A stretch of DNA of 64,000 bases from contig JASAMV010009032.1 in NCBI GenBank assembly GCA_030248065.1, forward strand, positions 18,328 through 82,327. The letters are read 5' to 3'. Source of the stretch: Rhynchonema sp. JSB1_4 (Eukaryota; Nematoda; Chromadorea; Monhysterida; Xyalidae). Below are positions 25,781 through 37,626 of the stretch, one piece after another (position 1 is the stretch's first letter; every line of letters begins with the position of its first letter). A program made the position numbers and the translations under genes. The notes beneath the pieces are model-generated. The model ran no database searches. It saw nothing but the letters and a program-made list of their open reading frames with translations, and was not told where the DNA came from.

Positions 25781-27327
25781 TACATAAATTCTGTCACAAA
25801 GTACTCGGCTTAAGTCTGCTACGTTGTATATCGTTACGTATACATACGTTGTATCTACTGTCGTTACAATAAACGTAAATATGTACATATATACTGATGT
25901 AGTTGTTCGGAAGTCCGTGATGTCTCAATTAAGCAACTCTCGGTTGTGCTTTTGTTCCTTCTTAAACTAAAACCAACACAAATAGACAAACCGAGGTCGG
26001 CTCAAATTTCCAGAATAATAGTTGACAAGCTGAAATGGAAAGAAACCGTTTAACTTCTCGAGCAAACGCTGACTCCCGAAGCTGTAAGCTGTGAGAAAAG
26101 CGAAAGCCATACAAGTTTCATATGCAGGTATGTACGTTCGACATCATAAGTCGCACACAAGATTTGAACCAAAATTTGAACCCGTTAAAAAGCTTGCAGG
26201 CACGCCGACAGCAAATAAACATCGAATTATCCAACAATCGCAAGGCCAAAATATTCAAGTTCAAACCACTATTGTGAACCTAACTGTCAAAGCGTAAAAT
26301 GTCGCATAAAAGGCATATGTAGTAGTCGGCATGATAGCGGAAGTCACAGATTGACCGGTCATTAACCGCATGGGTGGTGGCCGGCCAGGCCAGCTATTGA
26401 TAAAATAATGTGGACATTACCATTGCACAGACGTGACAAATTGAGTACTCCTTTTGATTTGGAATGATGCACATGTGTTATTTTTGTACCAAATAACACA
26501 TCGACAAGGGTTACGCAATTCATAAACCTTTGCACACAATACAATGCAAAATTTCGCTTCATGAAATTTCACACATGGTAGGAATGTACACCAAGGCAGC
26601 CGGGACAAACATATGAACTAAGGAGGGTGCGGTGCACGGTTGGTGACTTTCACAACATGGGACTAAAATTGAATTCAAAACGAGCCCAAATGACTGACAA
26701 TTCTGGTATCAAGAAACCATCACAAGAAACATTACTGATGAAATGGTGCGCCAGCTGCAGCTCATGAAAAGCATGCATGAGCCTTTCTTGGGACCAATGG
26801 TACGAGAGAGACAGCAGAACAAGCGCAAATATTGTACCCGAAAAATAACCAGTGGTCAAATAGTGAAATGACCACTGTCAGGCTACCAGTTCCGAACACA
26901 GAATTTTCAACCATTGTGTGCTCCGGTTCACAGATGTTCGTATTTTGGGTCTATTTGATAAATTAGCCACGGTCACACTATGATCTCAACGCTTTTGGCA
27001 CCCATGATATCGATATCACACGGCCTCCTATCTGTGGACCGGACCATGGTCAGTTCTTGAGCCAAAATTTGAGCTAAAGACAACACACGCGCAATTCTAT
27101 TGTCAATATTGAGCGTTGTATACACGCACCAGCAGCAGCAGTTTAGGTGCAGGAACGAGTAGTGAAATAACAGCGCGGAAAACAGGACTTCAATTGAACC
27201 TTCAAATTTCTGAGACTTCAAAACAAGTTACATTAGCAATAAAAACCGAAAGAATTTTTGTTGAAGTGTCCCACAAAAAAATGTGAAGTCCGAATTTCCA
27301 CGCAAAACACCCGAAAGTGGCAAAACA
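25781..27327. other. Spacer between two related MITEs
   Basis: No gene, RNA or further repeat could be supported. Small open frames are isolated and lack splice context. Confidence 0.35.
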
Positions 27328-27572
27328 CAGGGTGTTGCAAAAGTCGCTTCCCATGCGACGTTCTGCGCAAGCGCAATGACACATTACCATAACTGACTGG
27401 CAGTCACACCACACGTTGTTCATCCAAAAATGTTTCATTGGTGGCATAAACAGGCAGAAGAATTGAAGAAAAACAATTTCAAACTATGTGCCGTCTGATA
27501 ATGGCAATGAAAATCAAATAACTAAACAACAATAAAAAAATAGACGGATCTGTGTATTTTTGCAACACCCTG
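27328..27572. mobile_element. Mariner-like MITE, TIR CAGGGTGTTGCAAAA
   Basis: Terminal inverted repeats CAGGGTGTTGCAAAA(G/A) are matched at both ends. The right flank is TA and the left flank is CA. At 245 bp it is the same size as the copy at 25539 and has related interior blocks. Confidence 0.8.
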
Positions 27573-27775
27573 TATAACGGCAGTCCCATATGGCCAGAGA
27601 AGCGAGGCGCAAATAATACCCCTTGATGGGCTGGTTCAGGGGCTCTCCGCCTGCTGAAGGCCTCAAATTGAACCCCAATTCTTCAGGTACCGCGTTTACA
27701 CAGACGGTTCTATAGAACATGGGACCCACAAATTGAACATCGATCGGGTAGCGCTTTAGGGGATCAAAGACAAAC

Positions 27776-27842
27776 ACCACACACACACACACACACACAT
27801 GACATTAGGATCATTGACGTATGTACATACATACATACACCA
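27776..27842. repeat. Microsatellites (CA)n and (CATA)n
   Basis: About eleven CA units near 27778-27799 are followed after a short gap by CATA repeats near 27822-27838. Simple sequence with no other signal. Confidence 0.9.
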
Positions 27843-29046
27843 CCATTTATGTGAGCTTAGTCGGTGCGCGGGTGGACATTAGCTGATTTTCGGTCACAAA
27901 GATAACAAAAGGTCAAGAGCCGCGTGCATAGCCTGTTGTGGCAAGGCACACTTAGCAGAAAAGAACACCAGTTCGATTTGAGCCCAAGGCCCTTACTCTT
28001 ACACACTGGGCTCAAAGAAAAACTAACCACAAACTGAATCAAAATTACAAAAAATCACAAAAAACAATAATAAAAACCGAACATACCGTCCCTGAGCAGA
28101 CCAAGTTGTAATTCCAGCAGTGCTTCGCTCTCAACCATACACACTGAGAAAGTAAAGTGAAACATCTGTTGATAAAGAAGTCACATGGCAACGGATAGTG
28201 AAGTATCTTCAGAAAGTGGAGTCCGAAAGCACGGATGTTGCAAAAAAAAACTCTCACAAGTCGCATTTGTTTAATTTTAATTCAGTGAAAATCAGAACCC
28301 AGTTGAAGCAACAGCAAATGAAACGGATCACAATTGATAGGAAAGAGACACCATCGTAGTTGGTGGCATAATCAAATGTTTGTGAAAATTCGACGAGGCA
28401 AAAAGTTATGTTCACCAGCACAAAATACAATGAGACGAAAAATTTCAAACATACGGTATATGGAACCAGTGGCATAAAAATCGGAGCAAAAAAGACCGCA
28501 ACAGTATGACAGGGAAAAACAAACGCAGCACTGATTTTCAAGTCAAAACATGATTCCTACACTTTTTACAACATTGGTAGGCTGATATGTCATTTTTTTG
28601 TTGTCGTTGTCAATACATGACAGAACACACCCGTTTCAGTGGTAATACAAACACAAAACACCACAGAGCTTTACGTCACATGATTTCCTACAACTACGAC
28701 AAAGACTTCAATCTTAAAGATGCACGTTGCACCAACCAGATCAAAACAAATCTAATGTTTCAAAAAGTCGTAAAAATGTTCACATAATATCGATACCAAA
28801 AATAAAGCTGAACAGATCAATATTCACAAACTACACTGGGTTGGGAAATGCGAGCAAGTGAGAAGACGATCAAAAAGAAGCATTTGCGAACGCATCAACT
28901 CTCACAAAAAGAAGTCACGTGAAACATCAGCGTTAGAACGCGCATATCTGCTCCACCGCTTGAGAAGTTGATGGACAAACAGGGCCTTACAAAGGACGTG
29001 TTGGGTGCATTTACATCAATCACTTTCTGATCAAATATTTCCGCGG
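27843..29046. other. Spacer downstream of aph-1
   Basis: AT-rich. It includes the aph-1 3' flank and one copy of the TGAAACATCA motif at 28920. Phenylalanine-rich open frames on the minus strand reflect base composition rather than a gene. Confidence 0.4.
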
Positions 29047-31890
29047 TTATTGGCTCCTGATCACCACGGATCCCTGATTCTCTCCCTGCCCGATCACGGC
29101 AGTTGCCTGTCTCGTCCCGGGTCCGGGCTGAGCCGAGGTCTGATCGCCCTGATTTTCAGGGACACTCGCGTTACGGCGGAAATTCAGACCGTCGCCCAAT
29201 TGTTTCATTGACCCGCCGCTGTGCAGATACGTCCAGACGAAAGTCAGTAGAAGTACGATGTATTCGACCGGTAGGAATACGTAGTAGTGATGGTTTTGAT
29301 TGAGTAGACTCTGCAACGCCTATTTTCTCAGTTTTAACTTTTTAGAAAAACCATACATCTGACCAGCGGTTTTCTGCCACTAATGGTGGCTCATTGGGGG
29401 CACTAAGAACTTTGAATGAGCCACAAGATTTTGGCCAATGATCCACTGGAATTTCAGGGAGCCAGTGCTTAAGTAAGAACGAGCCACTAGATTTTTGGCA
29501 AACGAGCCGCCGATGGGCCACTATCCCAATTTGAAAAAACCCTGCATCAGACAAAAGTTATTCTACAAGAGCAAAGATCTTTTTGCCCGGAAATGTTTCA
29601 CACGCTGGACAAAAATGTCTTCAAGCAAAAGGTCTTCGTTTCGTCTCCTGCCCACCACGAAAAAAATGCAAAAACAACAGCAACCCGCGAAAATGCTTGA
29701 CAGGCTGGTCCGATTTCGACAGCGCGCGGACAAAAAATTGGAAAAAAACAAAAAAGAAATACCCAGCCAACCATATATGACACGAAGAAATGCGACGCGA
29801 CAACGGCAGCCAGCTGAGCGAAAGCCATCTTGTCGTGACCGTGGAAAATTTTGTGACATCCGTCCCAGAACAGCACCGTCCAGCACATGTTCAGCAGAAT
29901 GCTCGGCATAATCGACAGACCTAAGGGAAGACACAATTATTCTATTTGCAGTTGCACATGGAATTATAATAATTGAGTTCGGGAGATCGGTAGCAGCTTG
30001 CTGGCACAAAAATACAACTTGGCACCGACCTCTGGCAGAAACATGATGCTTGGAAATTCATATATATCATATTTGGTTGTTGTAGTTTTTTCACGTTTCA
30101 CGCCGAGACTCACGGTCACGACATACCGCATGTAGTTCACAGGAATATACTGGCGGAAAAACCGGTTTTTTATATATCGTGAAAAAAAAACGAAAAAGAA
30201 AACCGGGAAAAAACGGAAAAAAACCGATAAAGAACCGCAGTGTATAAGGATAGGGAAGCCCAAATAAGGTATTCTTGACACATAGCAATGTTAGCACAGA
30301 CACACCACAGTGGTGCCTATGGGTACTTTTTCCCGGAGGCTGAGGTTTTTTTCGGTTTTTTTTCACGTCCCAGATGGACCCGGTTTTTTTCGGGTTTTTT
30401 TCGTGAAAAAAACGGTTTTTTTTCCATCCGCCAGTATACACAGGAACAAAGTAAGGGTGAAAAATGTCGTGTCGCGGACATTTTACTTGCGCGGCGCTGT
30501 TTTTTTATACATTGGTACATCGAAAGATTTCCTCTTTTTGTCACGGCACAACGAGCCGCCGGGCACATTTCACCAAAAGCACACAATCTCAATGCCGCCC
30601 AATCTGCACGAAAAGACAGTAAACTAATAATAAAAATAAACTTACTAGAATACACGAAGAACATATAATCAGGCTGTACGGGCAAGTTGTCAATGTGCGG
30701 CAATCCGGGCACCCCGTCACCAATGCTGTCGGCAGCGACGTTGAGAAGACCGAACAGGCCCGACATCACACCGAAACCCAGACCACAGACTGAAATCAAT
30801 TGTTTTGCATTGCTTTATGATTGGCGCTAATTTCTTACAACTAACTGTGGCAATTTGGACTCCAAATTTTGGAGTTTTTCAAAATGTCAGAAATTTTGGT
30901 TAAAATGGTAGGTTCTTCTATAACTGGGCATAGGAAGTAGTGCTGTTTAAAACAGTATATTTTGGGCGAATTGCCATGATGAACAGAATACATAATCGCA
31001 CCTTAATAAATGATGTGCTGCACAAAATCAGAAAATTTAGGACCACCGAACCCACCCAAAGCGATCGTGTGGCGTGCGTCTTTGAGCGAATGCACACCAG
31101 CCATCTGCAAACCCGTGTTGCTCACCTTTTCGAGACCAATTTCGGCTTTCCTAAAACATAGGTTTTATTTGACCTGTAATTGCGCAAAGAAAAAATTTGT
31201 CACCGTGAAAAAAACATTTTTTGTGGCTTTTTTACCGATTTTTGAGCTGAGAAAAAATCGCAAAGCTTTGGCCGAGAAACCGTAATCCCTCAGCCGCCAG
31301 AAAGGAAACCATGTATTTTTTCTCAAAATTGGAAGTGGAAGTTTTTCGTGGAGAACGACATTGATCGAAAGCGCAGCGTGAAAACTGAAAACGCGCTTCG
31401 TTTTTGTTTTAATCTTTGAGTGTTTGAGCAAAAAAAAGATACACACGCCTTCGGAAAAACGTCAAAGCAAACCAACCAACTCACTTCAACAAGAGAAAGA
31501 ACAAGAATCGGAACACCTCCTGCAGCAAGATGGCGAACGCGAGGCTGAATGCCAACGTGTCACGCAGGGGAACGACGGCGAACCAGAATAATGCAGAGAA
31601 CAGAAGGGACATCAGCCAGAAGAACGCACTGAAAAAATGAAGATTGAGGTACCGGAGCGATTTCAACCATTTCTTCATGGGCGATTTTGCTTTCGTGCGC
31701 TTTTTGCTAAACCACAAAAATTAACCTGCAATGCAAGCTGCTGCAAACATATCGCCGGCCCCGCAAAACCAACCAACCCCAAGACAAACAGAATGATTCT
31801 GAGCGGATCGTGCGCGATGACACGCATGAATATGGCCAGCGCCGGACCGAATGCGATCAAAAGACAACCGGCAACAAACGAGTAAGACAT
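29047..31890 (-). CDS. aph-1: Gamma-secretase subunit APH-1 (complete, 6 exons)
   Basis: Scaffold subunit of gamma-secretase, the membrane protease that cleaves Notch and APP-type proteins. Coding exons on the minus strand: 31890-31778, 31628-31485, 31150-31098, 30789-30646, 29920-29772, 29310-29047. Phases agree throughout, giving 288 residues (human APH-1A 265). The first helix reads FGPALAIFMRVIAHDPLRIILF, close to the family's FGPA..DPLR signature. TM2-3 give AFFWLMSLLF and LLQEVFRF. TM4 keeps the GxxxGxxxG helix-packing motif as GLGFGVMSG. A conserved-type His follows in VVASHF, and the last helix ends in the SGGSM counterpart of the family's TAGGS. The C-terminal tail is longer than in human and polar. 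The start at 31890 gives an N terminus of normal length. A foldback transposon lies in intron 4. Confidence 0.95.
30146..30438. mobile_element. Foldback MITE with 8 bp target duplication in aph-1 intron 4
   Basis: The ends TATACTGGCGGA and TCCGCCAGTATA are perfect complements. They are flanked by the direct repeat CACAGGAA (30138-30145 and 30439-30446). The interior is made almost entirely of AAAACCGG/CCGGTTTT and AAAACG/CGTTTT variants arranged as two complementary halves. No transposase. The 8 bp duplication suggests a hAT-type or similar transposase in trans. Confidence 0.9.
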
Positions 31891-32088
31891 GATGGCTGAT
31901 TTGATGACGGATTGGCTGGCGCTCAATGAAACGCGCGGCAAGAAATGAATCAAAATCGATCAGTCGAAGAAAACGAAAACTCTCGTCCTCGACTGCCAGA
32001 GGTCCATGATCAATCTGACTCTCTCTGATTGATGTTGATCTGCGAATCAAAAAAAACGCATTGCACTTCTCAATGGATTTAATTATCC

Positions 32089-32271
32089 TCAGATTTGTGC
32101 TTTCGCCCGGCACGCCAATCTTCTTGATAATGGCGTCAAAAAACAAAATGTCAAGAATTTCTTTTTCTGAAAGGTCGCGGGCCAACCGGTTGGCGCAATG
32201 TTTATTGCGCTGACTCCCAGAATTGCGCTTGCGCAGGAGGAACCAAGAAAGAATAGAATCAAAACAACCAT
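32089..32271 (-). CDS. Small open frame with signal-peptide-like N terminus
   Basis: A 60-codon frame opens with ATG at 32271 and begins MVVLILFFLGSSCASAIL, which looks like a signal peptide. The remainder is basic and unremarkable, ending CRAKAQI. It lies between aph-1 and MANF on the same strand. An internal acceptor-like CTTTCAG near 32172 opens a longer different frame, so it may be part of a spliced 5' leader of aph-1 rather than a separate gene. No family recognised. Confidence 0.25.
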   Translation of the reverse strand: MVVLILFFLGSSCASAILGVSAINIAPTGWPATFQKKKFLTFCFLTPLSRRLACRAKAQI

Positions 32272-32698
32272 GCGTCTTTCTTCAAATTCATTTGATTTAC
32301 GCCATTTATTGCCGGTCGCGAAAATACAAAATTACGATCACAATTTTGCAACCCACAAACACATTACATTTCAAAAACCTCGTCATAACGACACAATCCA
32401 TGACCGTTTGAGATGGTGTAAAAAGAACCTTTCAAAATCAATACAAAAGCAAACAACAAGAAAGCGAAGGACATTGTCGCGGTTTGTGACTCATGTGTGG
32501 CCTGCGCCTCACACAACGGCCCTATCATGTCTTTTTACAACTTCGAGACAGACGCACGACGATAACCCTCCACGGACCCAACAAGTGCACGTGAGCAAAT
32601 AGGAAACAACGGTCTGTAACAACAATAAGTAAACAAGGCAGAGACGGAAGGAACAATACGAAATAAATAACTAAAGCAAAAGTATCACTATAACGTCC

Positions 32699-35140
32699 CT
32701 ATAATTCGGTTTTCGGTACATGACTGGGCATGAGTTCTTTAATGCGATTTATGTACTCCGACTTTTCGGTGCAGGCGCGACACACCTCACCCCACTCATC
32801 AAGGATTTTCTTCAGCTCTTTTACGCGCAATTTGGCCAGATCCACGGTCTTCCAGTCGATTTTCTTGTCTGAAATCGAAGGAACATGTCAATTTGATTTT
32901 GCTTCTTTGATTTGAAACTGCTGACAGTGAAACCACAGTTTCAATGCTTGGTTTAGTTAGGTTCAGCGGCCCAAGGCCAATAATCGGCATGCACGTCAAA
33001 AATGATCACAAGACGACCGTGACGGACGAGGTTTCAAACAGAATGGCTCGGTTTCTTCGCGAATTTGGAAAACTAAGATTAGTTGAAAAGTTGTTTCTAA
33101 GTTGCTGGTAAGCGTATAAATTGTTGATCAAATTTACAATTCCGAAAGCAAAAGACAGAGTTGAGGACACAGAAAAGTCACGAGAGTGAGAGGCTTCGTC
33201 GAATCAACAGCGCTGAGATGTGATGATTCTAATGTAGTTAACGCACATCGTCAACTTGACCGCACATGCATATAATTTTCGCGTTCATTCAAACCTGCTT
33301 GAGTTGGCATTGTAGACTAAACAATTAGCCAGCCAGCCCCCACACCATACCCACAACAAGCCTTTTTCATCACTGATCTCCTCCACCCCCCTCTCAACCT
33401 ACCAAATTTCAATTCACAGATCTGCGCGTCCATTTTGCCGATTTTCTCGCAGGCTTTGTCGGGCGGCATCGACCACGACAGCGGCTTGACAACGTCTTTC
33501 ATGATTGAAGTCGCTGAGTCGGGCAGGGCGCCGATGTAGAAACACTGCAATTGTCATGAGGATGATTATTATTTTTTTGGTTGAAGGTGAAGTTAGAAAT
33601 GCTGGGGCAGATTTTTTTGCGGATATACAGACAGGGGCGTGAAATTAGTGCCTGGGTTTCAGTTGGACATTTCCCGGTCAATTGTGAAAAACATACGGTG
33701 AAACGGAAGCAGTTTCGCACGCAAATTCAAAATTTGATTAAAAATAATTTAATAAAATAGTGTTATCATGCCCATCGGTGGTGAGCGCTTTTAACGCCAT
33801 GTCGCTATCCCCGCGTGGAAATCTTTGACGAACCAAACACCAGCGCAATCATCAACACAACTCACAAATTTTTGCTCTTTTCCCTTCTTGCTGCCGCAAA
33901 CTTCACGTATTTTCTCACCAATTTGGTCGGCATTCGACTGATGTTCAAGTGGCAGATCTGACATGACTTCATTCAGGACAGCGATGCAAACTGAAATTAG
34001 AAAGACGTACACATACATTAAAGGATAAAGGGTCAGATGAACCTCGAAGGCGAATCTGTTTTTGTTTGGGCCACATTTTGCGGTCAGCGCCAACGCCGAG
34101 ACCTGCATCGTTCAAACCAGCTCAAAAACTGTTCGCTGAAATGGCAGTGAAGCAGTGCACTAATTCGACCTGGTCACGTTTTGTGCAGCAACACAATATG
34201 AGCGACATCAAACTTTGTGACTTTTTCAATTGAAGGATGTTGGTATAGTGATGCCGACAATGTCGACCAGCTTAAAAGATGTTCCTCGACGGCCGACGTA
34301 AATGAATCATTTTAAAGCTGGACGAAATTAATGGTTATAGCTCCAGTAAATTTCTGAGAGACCATAGTAGCGGCAGATCACATCCGATCCCCAAGTTTGA
34401 TATCGCTCTGCACTTCTGCACCATATTCAATTTCGTGGGCCAAGTCTAATCAGTGCATTACCACGTGTGTACGCGGGGTTGGGCAAAAAAACGAATTTTA
34501 AATTAGTCGAAATTAAAAAAACGTCTTGGTCGTTTTTTGTTTTTTTTAACCCAGAATTTCCTTGATTTTCCCTGATTTTTCAGGGAAAGTACCCTGATTT
34601 TCAAGGAAAATCAATTTATGTCCAATTTTTTTCAAATAATTTTCGACCAATTCTTACCTTGTTGAGATACGTCGATACACAGAGTTTGACTTTCAATTAC
34701 GACCCCGGCCAAAGTTGGTCCCATGATGCGGGTCTGTTATGGGATGTTAACAACTCGCTAGAAAAGGGTTGAAACCCGTTTATTTTGCCTCAGAACACAT
34801 AGAATTACTTCATTTAACCACGTTTTCATCCCAACATGAGCGTTTTCCAATTTTTTGGGGCATATTTTGGTCCTCTGGGCATTTAAAAAAAACGATTTTT
34901 TGAAAAAAAAGTTTTTTGCCCAACCCTGTGTGTACGTCGGGTTCGTAAGTATAAAACTTATACTGCCGACGTACAGAAAAAAGACACGCAAGCCGCGCTA
35001 ATATGAAATACATTAACTTTCTGGCCAGCAAATAAATGAAAATAAATCTTACCTTCACATGTGTTCGTGTTCTTTGCAGCAACCGACCCAGTCACCAATA
35101 AAACGACCGCAAGCCACGAAGTAATGAAAGACGATTCCAT
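32699..35140 (-). CDS. MANF: Mesencephalic astrocyte-derived neurotrophic factor (MANF/ARMET), complete, 4 exons
   Basis: A secreted and ER-resident factor of the MANF/CDNF family, induced by ER stress. Coding exons on the minus strand: 35140-35053, 33990-33866, 33544-33403, 32868-32699. All phases agree, giving 174 residues (human 182 with signal). Residues 1-22 are a signal peptide (hydrophobic [12 protein letters not shown]). The saposin-like N-terminal domain holds six cysteines (TCEVC, REVCG, FCFYIG, KACEKI, QICELK). The C-terminal SAP-like domain is very conserved ([15 protein letters not shown]). It ends in the CXXC motif CRAC, and the terminal KTEL matches the KDEL-type ER-retention signal (human RTDL). 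An upstream in-frame ATG at 35185 would add a polar extension before the signal peptide and is less likely. Intron 1 contains a hAT MITE; a second one sits 164 bp upstream of the start. Confidence 0.95.
34474..34928. mobile_element. hAT-type MITE in MANF intron 1
   Basis: The right end reads CAGGGTTGGGCAAAAAAC on the minus strand, and the left end is the same with one change (CGGGGTTGGGCAAAAAAA). Both are flanked by the 8 bp direct repeat TGTGTACG (34466-34473 and 34929-34936). The interior is rich in A/T runs with AAAACG-type units and CCCTGATTTTC repeats. The CAG..CTG ends and 8 bp duplication are typical of hAT elements. Confidence 0.9.
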
Positions 35141-35303
35141 GATTTCAGGGCTCTTTTTCAGTGAAAATCTGAATTTCATGGGCAAAAGTAAAAAGTATTA
35201 CAACTCAAATAGAAAAAAATAAAAGCGTAAAGTGCATCCGATACCAAAAATTGAAAACTCTGTTACTGTTTGTCAAACTGAAAAATCACAGTGCAGTCTG
35301 CAG

Positions 35304-35677
35304 CAGAGGTGGGAATCGGGCCGGAAACCTCGGGCCGGGCCGACTTTCCGGAAGGTCGGGCCGGGCCGGGCCGGGGTGGCCGGCCCGAAAAGGCCCGACA
35401 TCATCGAATTTCTATAAAAAATCGTGATTTTTCAGGCTAAATTTGCCAAAATTTCTCGCGATTCTGCAAATTAGTACCGACTTCTATGATTATCAGGTAT
35501 TTTTAAACCAAAAAACAGTAATTTTTGCACCAAAAAATTGCTTCAAAAATATCATCAGAAAAAGTCGGGCCGAAAAAATCGGGCCGGGCCGACTTTTTTC
35601 CAAGTCGGGCCGGGCCGGGCCGACCCCCGGACCTCGTCGGGCCGGGCCGAGGTAACCCGGCCCGATTCCCACCTCTG
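35304..35677. mobile_element. hAT-type MITE upstream of MANF
   Basis: Ends are CAGAGGTGGGAATCGGGCC and its complement, flanked by the exact 8 bp direct repeat GTCTGCAG (35296-35303 and 35678-35685). The interior is two complementary halves of CGGGCCGGGCCG units around a short AT-rich centre. The size is 374 bp, with no coding capacity. It lies between the MANF start codon and further upstream sequence, so it could affect that promoter. Confidence 0.93.
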
Positions 35678-35685
35678 GTCTGCAG

Positions 35686-36729
35686 TGCAACGTCGCGAAA
35701 AACAACCGTTCTGCATAGGCACACGTCACCGTCACCTTGCCGGCTCAGGGTACTAATACATGTGGACATATGACAGCGCCCAGGTGATGCTGGAGCTGTG
35801 AAATTTGTCAATTTAGATTTGTCAAATTGGACGCCAATCCGGCAGGAATGATCACTTGCTAACAAATAATGTCAGTGCTCGAAGTTTTGAGTCCGCGTGA
35901 CAAAATTACTTGAATCCCAACTAATTTTTTGATCCCAACGATTGCGCACAAATTACAACTTGTCTTAACCTGGAGTTTGAAAGTTCAAAGCAATGTTGAT
36001 GTAAAAACTTTCAATTTTTTTGCAGTGGAACAACTGCTTTCCAAATCGACAAAGCAAACCAAGCCATCATCCTTACAAAATAACACTTTTATACAACACC
36101 ATACAATATTTAAAAATTTAATTCAGCTTGCAGATATAATCCATGACCTATACAAAATAAAATATGCCCACCAGTAAAAACACAATTCATAAAAATGTCA
36201 TAAACCACTATGATATTAGATGAACTTTTATATAATATATCCCAGCCGCCAACGACAACATAAACTGCCTACACACAGCTAAAACCTCAAAATTGTCATC
36301 AGATGTCAAATAATTGGGCCCAAAAATATTAAAATTCCTTTAATATATACAAAATATCATTAAGTGGGAAAAACGACGCAACACCTGTTGACACCAATCC
36401 ATTAAACACAGACTTCAGAAAAGAAGATGAGCAGAACAATAATACATGAAAGTACACAACATAAACTATGTACAAATTTGGGGGATTCAAAGAATATGAA
36501 CAATATATAGCTGAACAATCACCGAAATGCACAATTTGAACACAATAGGATAAACAGCGCAACTATTTTAAACGTAAAAACTTCGGCCAAGAAACAACAA
36601 AAAAAGCACAAAACTAAACAGATTTATATCAAACTTAAAAATCACAGTGCTGTTATACTCTGAAAAAGCAACAATACTGAAAGTTGTCTTCATGAATGTG
36701 CAAAAAGAGCGTGCTTGGTCGAATAACTT
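35686..36729. other. AT-rich intergenic spacer
   Basis: No gene or repeat supported between the hAT MITE and the foldback element at 36730. Confidence 0.4.
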
Positions 36730-37003
36730 GGGCTGGTGTTCAGGAAACGATGGAGTGGAAAGTTGGATGGAACGCTCGCGCTCATTTTGCCACGCATGGA
36801 AACGCCCCATCTCCAAACCAAACTGGTTTCTACAACACAGGCGCGCATCACCACACAGATACATCTTGCCCACACACAAACACTCACGTCACTATTATAC
36901 AACGTGTGCGATGTTCCAACGCTACCGTATCAAATCCACTGAACTTTCCACCCAACTTGCCACTCAACTCTCCACTCCATCCTTTCGTAAATACCACCCT
37001 TGA
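36730..37003. mobile_element. Foldback MITE related to 45990-46573
   Basis: The left end GGGCTGGTGTTCAGGAAACG, followed by ATGGAGTGGAAAGTTGG, matches the complement of the right end (GGGTGGTATTTACGAAAGG, then ATGGAGTGGAGAGTTG). Short GTGGAAAGTTGG-type sub-repeats line both arms. The element at 45990 has the same architecture (GGGTGATATTTTCGAAACGG plus GTAAAGGTCAG sub-repeats). No coding sequence. Confidence 0.7.
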
Positions 37004-37626
37004 ACGGACAAAACAACTAATGCAAACTTCAACCAATAAGCAAATTACGGCACACAAGTGAAGCATTTTGGTTAATTGGGGGGTGAGGAAGTTTGAGACA
37101 AACAACACATGGCTTGAGTAAAAACTTGAAGAAAACTGCAGGTAATGAACATTGGGAAAGGCAATGCAAAGTCAAACCACATGGGCAAAATACATCAACT
37201 GCCTGCAGCACAAAGGCAATTATGCCGTTCAATCAGGTATTGAACTATGCAGTTGATATAAATTGCCTCAAGGATGATACAAGAAATCTACACACACAAA
37301 CGGCTCGAAGTTTGTACAGCAACGCAGAAAATGTGCAGCACGCGCGTCCAAGAACGGCGCATACACAAGTATAAAAAGGTGATGGAAAAGAATTTTCCGA
37401 GCTCTAGACTGCTGTTGTTCTGCATCAGCTACAGATTACGTCTCACATAATACATACGCGAAATATCTGTTTCAAGCGGCTATATGGCACACAACAGCAC
37501 ACCTCAAAGCTGACTGATAAAAAAAACCAACAGTCCAAAAGTACTGGGTTTCTTCTTTGCAACACCATTTGTACCGCAGTAGATTACATCCAAGTATCAA
37601 CAGCATCAATCAATACCCTGTCAGTA
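37004..37626. other. 3' flank of the MITF/TFE gene
   Basis: Spacer downstream of the TGA at 37627-37629 on the minus strand. No further coding sequence or clear repeat seen. Confidence 0.4.

Noticed and set aside
28254..28541. Phenylalanine-rich minus-strand frame resembling a membrane protein
   Set aside because: F/V/C richness follows from poly-A/T-rich DNA. No splice context, conserved motif or start supports it.
30091..30668. Several overlapping frames around the aph-1 intron element
   Set aside because: They arise from the AAAACCG/CGGTTTT foldback, whose low complexity leaves frames open on both strands.
31721..32185. Minus-strand frame overlapping aph-1 exon 1 in another frame
   Set aside because: It lacks an ATG and overlaps a confirmed conserved exon; at most it includes untranslated leader sequence.
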